Translations under genes and position numbers: made by a program
Shown: positions 15,244-22,505 of the stretch, in pieces
How positions within the stretch are numbered: the first letter of the stretch is position 1
How the letters are laid out: every line of letters begins with the position of its first letter
Notes under the pieces: generated by a model
What the model was told of the DNA's origin: nothing
The model's database searches: none
Seen by the model: only the letters and a program-made list of their open reading frames with translations
Assembly: GCA_026393115.1 (NCBI GenBank)
Contig: JAPLAU010000026.1
Coordinates: 62,001 to 126,000 of the forward strand
From: Actinomycetota bacterium
GTDB taxonomy: Bacteria; Actinomycetota; Actinomycetes; S36-B12; CAIYMF01
Direction of reading: 5' to 3'
DNA: 64,000 bases

Positions 15244-16353
15244 ATGCGGTTTGGACGAGTGCAGCGGAATCTGGTCGCGGCGTGCGCTGGCGCAGTGTTG
15301 CTCGCGGTGGGGCTGGCGGGACCTGCGAGTGCCTCGCCGACGTACCTCGACAACGCCAACTTCCAGGAACTGTCGGTTGCCATTGCGAACAGTCAGACCG
15401 TGTACATCCCGGGTGCGTGCATCGACGCCTCACAGGAGTTCTTCACCCTGGTGTCTATCCCGGTGCGTGCCGACACCAGTTCTCTGTGCTTCGACTCCGG
15501 TCATACCTACCTCACCTTCGAACGGCAGGTGTGGTCTTCGGGGTCACCGGTCACCACGGAGTCAACACTCGACGGCTTCGACGGAACCGTGGGGTACTCA
15601 CGGCTCGTGACGGGCGCAGGCGGTGTGCGCTTCCAAACCGCGGCGCTTGCGCGACTCGGCAAGCCCACCGCGACATTCCAGACGTCTGTCAACACTGAGG
15701 GTGCGTGGCTCGCAGACCTTCTGCCGAACGGCATCGGGCAGCGCGTGGTCGCCTACGGATTTCCTGGCGCCTTTTTGAGCGCGTTCGTGCTTTCGGTGGG
15801 AGCTGGTGAATCAGTCGACAGCACGGTCACTCGCCTTCCCGGTACTGATCTCGGAACCTACGACTACTTCATCGGGATCGTGCCCGGGGCCAGCAGCAGC
15901 TTCACGAATAGGCAGATCGTGTTCACGGTCGACTCCGCGGCGCATCTCGTTCGCAAGGTGGTCGAAACCACGGCCAACGGTGGCGACATCGAGACTCGCC
16001 AATTTGTGTACAGCCTCGACCAGGCGTCGCCCGGCTTCTGGGACAGTCGTACCTTGCCGTCGGGTGCGGTCACGGTTGATCACGACGCGCTCATTCGAAT
16101 GAGTCGACGCATCTCCGCCGAAGCTGTGGCGGCTCCGAAGGCGCGCAGCATCGTCTCGAAAGCGACGACTCTCTCATCGCCGAACGGGGTGACGGCCGCG
16201 CGCATTCGGCAGGCGACTGCGGCGGTAGGCCCGCGAGGAGTGAGGATCTCTTATGTGACAGGCGGCGTGAAACTCACCGCCACTTACCAAGGAGTGACGG
16301 GCTCCCAGTGCGTGCGTGCGGTGCGCGGACGAGCGGTGCGTAGCTCCTGCTGA
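15244..16353 (+). CDS. Secreted protein of unknown function
   Basis: 369 residues. Clear signal peptide: basic MRFGRVQR, hydrophobic core AACAGAVLLAVGLAGPA and an ASA-S cleavage site near 31. The mature part is rich in Thr, Ser and Val with no recognised catalytic motif or sorting signal. Two cysteines lie near the start (GACIDA, SLCFD) and two at the C-terminus (SQCVRAV, SSC), suggesting disulfides. ATG 15244 is chosen over upstream starts because AAAGGAG lies 6 bases before it and the signal peptide begins there. A palindromic operator candidate lies upstream. Confidence 0.8.
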   Translation: MRFGRVQRNLVAACAGAVLLAVGLAGPASASPTYLDNANFQELSVAIANSQTVYIPGACIDASQEFFTLVSIPVRADTSSLCFDSGHTYLTFERQVWSSGSPVTTESTLDGFDGTVGYSRLVTGAGGVRFQTAALARLGKPTATFQTSVNTEGAWLADLLPNGIGQRVVAYGFPGAFLSAFVLSVGAGESVDSTVTRLPGTDLGTYDYFIGIVPGASSSFTNRQIVFTVDSAAHLVRKVVETTANGGDIETRQFVYSLDQASPGFWDSRTLPSGAVTVDHDALIRMSRRISAEAVAAPKARSIVSKATTLSSPNGVTAARIRQATAAVGPRGVRISYVTGGVKLTATYQGVTGSQCVRAVRGRAVRSSC

Positions 16354-16362
16354 TCGGCCGCG

Positions 16363-17634
16363 CTACTTGGGCGGAATGACGTCCATGCCGAGGTAGGGGC
16401 GCAGCGCGGCGGGAACCTTGACCGAACCGTCTGCTTGCTGGTGATTCTCGAGAATCGCGACGATGATGCGCGGAATCGCCACGAGAGTTCCGTTGAGTGT
16501 GGCAACGGGCGTGGGATTTCCGTCGGCACCGCGCATGCGAATGCGCAGGCGGCGTGACTGGAACTCGGTGCAGTTCGACGTGGAGGTCACTTCGCGGTAG
16601 CGGTCCTGCGTCGGAATCCACGCCTCGCAGTCGAACTTGCGCGCAGCACTCGAACCGAGGTCGCCGGTTGCCACGTCGATGATGCGATACGGAACTTCGA
16701 TGGCGTCGAGGAACTCACGCTCCCAACCCAGGAGCCGCTTGTGCTCATCGTATGAATCGGCTGGGTCGCAGTAACTGAACATCTCGACCTTGTCGAACCA
16801 GTGCACACGCACGATGCCGCGGGTGTCCTTGCCGTGCGATCCGGCCTCACGACGGAAGCACGGTGAGAAGCCCGCGTAGCGCAGGGGAAGTGATGACTGA
16901 TCGAGAATCTCGTCCATGTGAAATGCGGCGAGTGGAACTTCGGCAGTTCCGACCAGATACATATCGTCTGCCTCAAGCCGGTACACGTTCTCAGCAGCTT
17001 GACCGAGGAAGCCGGTACCTTCCATCGCGGCGGGCTTCACGAGCGCCGGCGGGATGATGGGCGTGAACCCGTTGCCCACGGCCTGCGCCATCGCGAGGTT
17101 CACCAGCGCGAACTCGAGCAATGCCCCTGGTCCGGTGAGGTAGTAGAAGCGTGAGCCGCTGACCTTCGCGCCGCGCTCGACGTCAATCGCACCCAACAGT
17201 TCGCCCAGTTCAAGGTGATCGCGCGGGCTGAAACCTTCGGCCGCGAAGTCGCGCGGAGTTCCGATGTGCTCAAGCACGGTGTAGTCGTCTTCACCGCCGA
17301 TGGGTGCGGCGGGATCAACAACATTCGATAGTCCGAGTAGCGCAGTGTTGAAGCGCTCGTCGGCATCGCGCACGGTCGCTTCGGCTTCTTTCACAGAAAC
17401 CGACAGTTCCTTGGTGTGCGTGAGCAACTCGGCCTTCGCGTCTCCTGTTGCCGACGCCACCTGCTTACCGAGTGTCTTCTGCTCGGCGCGTTGTGTTTCG
17501 AATGACAAGAGGGCTTGACGTCGCGCGGTATCGGCGGCCAGTACCTCGTCGACCAGTGCGGGGTCTTCGCCACGCGCCGTCGCTGAGGCGCGGACGATGT
17601 CGGGTGTATCGCGCAGGACGTTGACGTCGATCAC
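16363..17634 (-). CDS. serS: Seryl-tRNA synthetase
   Basis: 423 residues, class II synthetase that charges tRNA-Ser. The N-terminal coiled-coil arm (about 25-105) grips the tRNA. Motif 2 is seen as [19 protein letters not shown], and motif 3 includes [19 protein letters not shown]. The start overlaps the stop of bpa by 4 bases, so the two are co-transcribed. A tRNA-Ser(UGA) gene lies 30 kb away. Confidence 0.96.
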   Translation of the reverse strand: MIDVNVLRDTPDIVRASATARGEDPALVDEVLAADTARRQALLSFETQRAEQKTLGKQVASATGDAKAELLTHTKELSVSVKEAEATVRDADERFNTALLGLSNVVDPAAPIGGEDDYTVLEHIGTPRDFAAEGFSPRDHLELGELLGAIDVERGAKVSGSRFYYLTGPGALLEFALVNLAMAQAVGNGFTPIIPPALVKPAAMEGTGFLGQAAENVYRLEADDMYLVGTAEVPLAAFHMDEILDQSSLPLRYAGFSPCFRREAGSHGKDTRGIVRVHWFDKVEMFSYCDPADSYDEHKRLLGWEREFLDAIEVPYRIIDVATGDLGSSAARKFDCEAWIPTQDRYREVTSTSNCTEFQSRRLRIRMRGADGNPTPVATLNGTLVAIPRIIVAILENHQQADGSVKVPAALRPYLGMDVIPPK

Positions 17635-18176
17635 AGGTACTGCCCTCCGCCTATGTGGGGTGGTTCGCCGGTGATTTCGGGACCAGGGCCGGGCCCGATC
17701 GCTCCGCGGCGCATTTCTTCGAGTTGTGCACGAGCTGCCATTTGCTGAGCGAAGAGGGCGGTTTGAATTCCGTGGAACAAACCCTCAAGCCACCCAACGA
17801 GTTGGGCCTGAGCGATACGCAGTTCGGCATCGCTGGGCGTTGAATCGTCGGTGAACGGAAGGGAGAGGCGCCGCAACTCGTCGACGAGCTCGGGCGCGAG
17901 GCCGGCTTCGAGTTCGGCGACCGACCGCGCATGGATTTCCTTCAACCGCACGCGTGCTCTTTCATCAAGCGGCGCCGACTTCACTTCCTCGAGCAACTGC
18001 TTGATCATGCTGCCAATGCGCATCACCTTGGCGGGTTGTTCGACCAGATCGGTGAGCACGCGGGGAGCGTCGCCTTCGACCGTTTCGTGCGGCTCGAGTG
18101 CTCCGATGGGCTGTCCGTCAGGTCCGAGCACAAGAACGCGCGAGGCGTCGATCGGTGTCTGTTCCTCCTCGTTCAT
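17631..18176 (-). CDS. bpa: Bacterial proteasome activator
   Basis: 181 residues matching the DUF2587/Bpa family (Mycobacterium Rv3780). It is an acidic N-terminus, a helical core (about 38-165 including [16 protein letters not shown] and [20 protein letters not shown]), then a flexible Gly/Pro tail ending in GGGQYL. The C-terminal GQYL inserts between 20S alpha subunits to open the gate for ATP-independent degradation of disordered proteins. The family is restricted to Actinobacteria with proteasomes, so a 20S core should exist elsewhere in the genome. CAGGAT lies six bases before the ATG, a weak leaderless pattern. Confidence 0.95.
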   Translation of the reverse strand: MNEEEQTPIDASRVLVLGPDGQPIGALEPHETVEGDAPRVLTDLVEQPAKVMRIGSMIKQLLEEVKSAPLDERARVRLKEIHARSVAELEAGLAPELVDELRRLSLPFTDDSTPSDAELRIAQAQLVGWLEGLFHGIQTALFAQQMAARAQLEEMRRGAIGPGPGPEITGEPPHIGGGQYL

Positions 18177-18367
18177 AGGCCCATCCTGTCATCGACCGCC
18201 AGGCGTTCGCAGTGACCACTCAGTGCGCGTGGTGCGAGGCCACGGGCGAGGGCAAATATTGAACGCCGATTCAACTGCAGCCCAACTGTTTGCAACGAAA
18301 GAACGCGATTTGTACGGCACCGAAGTATGTGGGAATCTGTTGGACCTGTGCCCGAGGCGGTACCCAT

Positions 18368-18379
18368 TATCATCGTGCA
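18368..18379 (+). promoter_or_regulatory. -10 box of a leaderless promoter
   Basis: TATCAT at 18368-18373, six bases, then GTG at 18380. TTGGAC at about 18339 is a possible but poorly spaced -35. Confidence 0.5.
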
Positions 18380-18898
18380 GTGAATGGAGTGGATGTGGAC
18401 TACAACTGGCTGACACCGAAGGCCGTCGCCACTCCCGCTGGTGGCAAGGGCTGGGGATCATTCGCCCTTGAACCCATTCGTGCAGGCGAGTCAGTTGCTG
18501 CTTTCGGCGGGCACATCGTGACGCTCGCTGAGTTGCACACCTTCGACCACGATCGTCAATCGCGGTCGATTCAGATCGATGAAGACCTCTACCTCATTTC
18601 CGGTGAAACGCCTGAGCCCGGCGACATGCTGAACCACTCGTGCGAACCGTCGTGCGGCTTGGTGGGCGCACAATTGCTCGTGGCAATGCGCGACATCGAA
18701 ATCGGCGAAGAGCTCACCTTCGACTACGCGACGTGCGATTGCTCGGACTACGACGAGTTCGAGTGTCTCTGCGCCGAGCTGACCTGTCGCGGTGTGGTGA
18801 CGGGGTCTGATTGGCGTCGAGCCGATCTGCATGAGAAGTACGCAGGCTGGTTCTCGCCGTACATCACCCGCAAGATTGCCGCGCTGCCTGCGATCTGA
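18380..18898 (+). CDS. SET domain protein
   Basis: 172 residues from GTG 18380. SET fold: GKGWGSFALEPIRAGESV (N-terminal strand pair), GDMLNHSCEPSCG (the NHSCxPN-like pseudoknot motif), GEELTFDYATCD (the catalytic ELxxDY motif), then a cysteine-rich tail ECLC...LTCRG like a post-SET zinc site. It is a predicted S-adenosylmethionine-dependent lysine methyltransferase; bacterial targets are mostly unknown. The start is chosen by the TATCAT box six bases upstream. GTG 18395, 7 bases after GGAG, is an alternative that shortens the protein by five residues. Confidence 0.85.
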   Translation: MNGVDVDYNWLTPKAVATPAGGKGWGSFALEPIRAGESVAAFGGHIVTLAELHTFDHDRQSRSIQIDEDLYLISGETPEPGDMLNHSCEPSCGLVGAQLLVAMRDIEIGEELTFDYATCDCSDYDEFECLCAELTCRGVVTGSDWRRADLHEKYAGWFSPYITRKIAALPAI

Positions 18899-19057
18899 CA
18901 GCGCACTCACACAGAGTGAGTGAGTTGTCGCTCTTCGTGGTGCTATGCCCTCTTTCGGGACGTTGGTCCTTGTTGAGCGGGATCTTGTGCTCATAGTGCC
19001 TGCACCAGTGTGAATCACGTTCCTTCCGACGCGGAGTGAACGCGCTGTCTCGCTGTG

Positions 19058-19103
19058 CCGGCGGGTCCCGAGTGCTCGCCGGCGCCTAACCCCCTGCGGG
19101 GGT
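19058..19103 (+). promoter_or_regulatory. Structured 5' leader with two hairpins
   Basis: GCCGGCG (19058-19064) pairs with CGCCGGC (19078-19084), and CCCCC-TGC-GGGGG follows at 19091-19103, just before the GAGGAG ribosome site of the surface-protein gene. No known riboswitch class is recognised. The rest of 18899-19057 holds an ACTCAC/GTGAGT hairpin after the SET gene and nothing else evident. Confidence 0.45.
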
Positions 19104-19122
19104 GTGAGCGAGGAGTAGGCCC

Positions 19123-21783
19123 GTGAGTCGGTTCAGTGGTGTGCGTCGGTTCGTGGCGGGTGCGGCAGCAGTAACATTGCTGGCTGCGGGCGTGGTGGCG
19201 GCGGGAGTTACGCCAGTATCGGCGGCTGCCGTCAGTTCCCAGACGTTCTCTACACCTGGTGACTTCACCTTTACTGTCCCCGACGGAGTGACAGCTGTGC
19301 GAATCAGTGCGGTAGGGGCTGGGGGAGCGACGCACGTGGAGCGTCTGAATTGCGTCGACTACGGCTTTTTCGGCGGCGTTATCTGCTCCAGTACTCAGTA
19401 CTACTACGGCGGTCGGGGTCGTTCGATCACGACGTACCAGCAAGTGCAGGGTCAGGACCAATTGAGCGTGCATGTCGCGGCTGTTTCTGAATCTGCCACA
19501 ACCGTTGCCGGTGGTCGCATCAGTGTGAGTGCCCCGAATGGTGGTAACGTCCATGATCAGCAGATTTGCACCTACTTCGGCTGCACTTCTTTTGGATGGG
19601 TGGGGGGCTCCGACGCGGGTGGGGCAACGGTCTCGACCTCGGCGCCCGGGTATCCCGCGGATGTGTCCGCGTTGGTTAGCAATAGGGACTCTTCTGGCTC
19701 GCTCGTGATTGAGTGGGCAAAGTCAATGATTGTGACCTCAGCCTCCGATTCCGGGGCTGGATCGCTGCGGGAGGCGATCACAGCCGCCAACGACACGGGA
19801 AATGTCGACGCTACCCTCCCGGACGTGATCACCTTCGACCCGTCGGTGACTGACCCGATCGTGCTGGCCAGCGACTTGCCGGCGATTACGGGTGCGGTGA
19901 ATATTGTGGGGCCGGGGGCACGAGTGCTGACGGTCAGCGGCGACGACAAGTTTCGACCGTTCTCGTTCGCGGCGGGGTCGACAGTGCGGCTGAGCGGACT
20001 GGGGATCGCGCATGGCCATGGGGGCGAGCAATTCGCCCCTTCTGGTGGCAACGTTCAGGTGGCGCAGGGGGCGACTGCGTTCATTGACGGTGTGTCGCTA
20101 ACGGGTGGGTCTGCTCATGACGGGGGCGGTGTCACGACGAGTGGAGACCTGACGCTGACGAACTCGGTGGTGTCCGGCAACAGCGCTAGTCAGTGGGGCG
20201 GTGGCGTGATGGTGGTGAAGTACCCGTCAGCCCCGGCGCCGGCCGTGACAATCGTGAACTCAACGATTACTGGTAATTCCGGCCGGTACAGCGGGGGCGG
20301 TGTGATGACCCAAGGCGGCGGTGTGGTCACGGTGACAGCGTCAACAATTGCGGGCAACTCTGGGAACGACGGTTATGGCGGCGGAGTATTGACGTACAAC
20401 GGAGGCAGTCTGTCGCTGCGCTCGACTGTGCTGTCGGCCAATTATGCGGCGACTGGCGGTACGTGTGGCACGGTGTATGGCGGATCGGTGACCGACTCCG
20501 GCTACAACGTGTCGTCGGACTCAGCGAACAGCGGGGTTTACAACTCGTGCGGCCTGTCGACGGATAACCATTCGGTGTTCGACGCTGATGGTTCGCCGGT
20601 GGATGTCAATCTCGGGCCGTTGCAAAACAATGGTGGGCCGACTGACACGTTGATGCCGTTGGGTGATTCGCCGGTATTGGACGTGATCCCGCCGGAATTC
20701 TGTACCGATCTGGGCGGGTCTCCTGCGGCGATCACGACCGATCAGCGGGGACAGTCGCGTCCGCAGGGCGCGGGTTGTGAGATTGGCGCGGTGGAGGTGC
20801 CGGCGATCACGGTGACCCCCGACGCCAAGTCCGTGGCCTACAACGACTCGGCGCCTGAGTACACGTTCACGCTGTCGCCGCTGACCCCGTCGACGAACTA
20901 CACCGCGCCCACGTGCACGAGTGGCTACAACGTGGGTGCGGCGAAGGGCTCGACGTTCACGATCTCCTGCGCGGGCGGGAAGGCCGACGGGTACTCATTC
21001 GTGCAGACCGCAACTGCGGACCTTGACGTGACGAAGGCGACCCCAACGGTAGCGATCAACAACATACCCACATCCCCCGTAGTGGGTGACTCGTTCACGC
21101 CGACGTTGACGACGAGTAGTGATGGTGTCACGTCGGTAACGAGTTCGGACACGAACGTGTGCACGGTGGACGCGGCCACCGGACTGGTGTCGTTCATTGG
21201 TGCTGGCACGTGCCCGCTGAAAGCACATGTGGCGGTATCGGCGAACTGGCTGAAGGGGGATGGGCAGGTGCAGCAGGTGAGTGTTGCGAAGGCCAGCACG
21301 TCGGTTTCGATTTCGAATATGCCGGGTTCGGCAGTGGTGGGCGACTCGTTCACGCCGACGTTGACGACGACCAGTGATGGTACGAAGTCGGTGACGAGTT
21401 CGGACACGAACGTGTGCACGGTGAACGTTGGCACGGGCGCGGTGTCGTTCATTGCTGCTGGCTCGTGCACGCTGGTGGCGCACGTGGCGTCGTCGGCGAA
21501 CTGGTTGGCCGCTGATGGTTCGGCGCAACAGGTGAGCGTCGCGAAGGCCAGCACCTCGGTTTCGATTTCGAACCTGCCAGCTTCGGCAGTGGTGAATGCG
21601 TCGTTCACGCCGACGTTCACGACGAGTAGTGATGGTACGAAGTCGGTGACGAGTTCGACCACGAGCGTGTGCACGGTGAACGCAGGCACGGGCGCGGTGT
21701 CGTTCATTGCTGCTGGCACGTGCACGCTGGTGGCGCACGTGGCGTCGTCGACGATCTGGGCGGCCGCCGTTGGGCAGGCGTAG
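19123..21783 (+). CDS. Large secreted beta-helix/repeat protein, ends at an in-frame TAG
   Basis: 886 residues up to TAG at 21781. Signal peptide about 1-36 (SRFSGVRRF, hydrophobic core, PVSAAA). A Gly-rich domain with FTVPDGVTAVRISAVGAGG is followed by SDSGAGSLREAITAANDTG, the usual entry to a right-handed beta-helix (about 210-540, with repeated NSTITGNS, ASTIAGNS, RSTVLSANY turns and a QNNGGPTDT cap). Next comes an MBG-like domain (about 565-640), then three 85-residue Ig-like repeats. The third repeat breaks at GQA-stop-QVSV where its siblings read QQVSV, so a CAG-to-TAG change has cut off the C-terminal fibronectin-like part, still intact in the same frame. Likely a cell-surface adhesin or polysaccharide-binding protein. 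GTG follows GAGGAG. Confidence 0.85.
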   Translation: MSRFSGVRRFVAGAAAVTLLAAGVVAAGVTPVSAAAVSSQTFSTPGDFTFTVPDGVTAVRISAVGAGGATHVERLNCVDYGFFGGVICSSTQYYYGGRGRSITTYQQVQGQDQLSVHVAAVSESATTVAGGRISVSAPNGGNVHDQQICTYFGCTSFGWVGGSDAGGATVSTSAPGYPADVSALVSNRDSSGSLVIEWAKSMIVTSASDSGAGSLREAITAANDTGNVDATLPDVITFDPSVTDPIVLASDLPAITGAVNIVGPGARVLTVSGDDKFRPFSFAAGSTVRLSGLGIAHGHGGEQFAPSGGNVQVAQGATAFIDGVSLTGGSAHDGGGVTTSGDLTLTNSVVSGNSASQWGGGVMVVKYPSAPAPAVTIVNSTITGNSGRYSGGGVMTQGGGVVTVTASTIAGNSGNDGYGGGVLTYNGGSLSLRSTVLSANYAATGGTCGTVYGGSVTDSGYNVSSDSANSGVYNSCGLSTDNHSVFDADGSPVDVNLGPLQNNGGPTDTLMPLGDSPVLDVIPPEFCTDLGGSPAAITTDQRGQSRPQGAGCEIGAVEVPAITVTPDAKSVAYNDSAPEYTFTLSPLTPSTNYTAPTCTSGYNVGAAKGSTFTISCAGGKADGYSFVQTATADLDVTKATPTVAINNIPTSPVVGDSFTPTLTTSSDGVTSVTSSDTNVCTVDAATGLVSFIGAGTCPLKAHVAVSANWLKGDGQVQQVSVAKASTSVSISNMPGSAVVGDSFTPTLTTTSDGTKSVTSSDTNVCTVNVGTGAVSFIAAGSCTLVAHVASSANWLAADGSAQQVSVAKASTSVSISNLPASAVVNASFTPTFTTSSDGTKSVTSSTTSVCTVNAGTGAVSFIAAGTCTLVAHVASSTIWAAAVGQA

Positions 21784-21789
21784 CAGGTG
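21031..21789 (+). repeat. Three 255-bp coding repeats
   Basis: Units begin at 21031, 21286 and 21541 with ACGAAGGC/GCGAAGGCC and encode KA(S/T)xSVSISN...DTNVCTV...GTCxLxAHVA. Units 2 and 3 are closest, pointing to recent duplication. The nonsense codon falls at the end of unit 3. Confidence 0.85.
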
Positions 21790-22404
21790 AGCGTTTCTGC
21801 GGCGCCGGTGGTGGTGACAGCTCCCTCGGTGGCGCGGTCGGTGGCTGGTTCGCCGCGTAATAAGTCGGTGGTGGTGTCGTGGCTGGCTCCGTCTTCGACT
21901 GGTGGTGCCGCGATCAAGGAGTACAAGGTGACGGCGTCGCCGAAGGTGGGTTCGGTGTTCAAGTCGTGTTCGTGGATTCTGACGACGCCGGCGAAACCAC
22001 TTACCTGTGAGGTCAAGAACTTGACCAATGGAGTGTCGTACACGTTCACGGTGAGGGCGACGAACCGAGGTAGCAAGTCGAGCACGACGGCGAAGTCGGT
22101 TGCGGTGATTGCGGGTGCACCGACGGCTCCTCGTTCGTTGGTGGTTTCGACCTCGGTCGCTCACAAAGCGACGGTGTGGTGGACTGCTCCGCAGTACACC
22201 AATTCGGGTGCCGTGACCGGTTACCAAGTGCGCTGGTGCACGGTGGGTGGCTCGTGTTCGGTGTGGTCGACGCTGCCGGCCAGTCCGCGGTCGGCGTCGG
22301 TGACCGGCCGAGTCACGGGTACGAAGTATCGGGTGGAGATCCAGGCCAAGAACGGATCGGGTTACGGTCCGGTGGCCGCTAAGACGTTCACGCAGGCAAA
22401 GTAG
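21787..22404 (+). CDS. Severed C-terminal part of the surface protein (two FN3-like domains)
   Basis: 205 residues in the same frame as the preceding gene, separated only by TAG-CAG. It contains two fibronectin type III-like domains (PSVARSVAGSPRNKSVVVSW...; APTAPRSLVVSTSVAHKATVWW...) ending SGYGPVAAKTFTQAK. These match the two C-terminal domains of the neighbouring 953-residue protein. GTG at 21787 gives a formal start, but there is no ribosome site and no signal peptide. It is therefore either dead sequence or made only by readthrough. Confidence 0.7.
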   Translation: MSVSAAPVVVTAPSVARSVAGSPRNKSVVVSWLAPSSTGGAAIKEYKVTASPKVGSVFKSCSWILTTPAKPLTCEVKNLTNGVSYTFTVRATNRGSKSSTTAKSVAVIAGAPTAPRSLVVSTSVAHKATVWWTAPQYTNSGAVTGYQVRWCTVGGSCSVWSTLPASPRSASVTGRVTGTKYRVEIQAKNGSGYGPVAAKTFTQAK

Positions 22405-22505
22405 GGTCCGCTATACGCCCGGCTAGGCCTCCCGTCGGTTAGTTTGGCCTGAGTGCCGGTAAGCGCTGTGCCGAGTTCCCTCAGTGATCCTCGGAGTTTG
22501 ACCTC

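Noticed and set aside
14913-15698. 261-codon plus-strand open frame over the 33-mer repeats
   Set aside because: Repetitive Arg/Gly translation crossing the inverted repeat and running out of frame into the secreted-protein gene.
20925-22227. Long minus-strand open frames (386 and 410 codons) opposite the surface-protein gene
   Set aside because: They mirror the DNA repeats of the sense gene and lack ribosome sites and recognisable domains.
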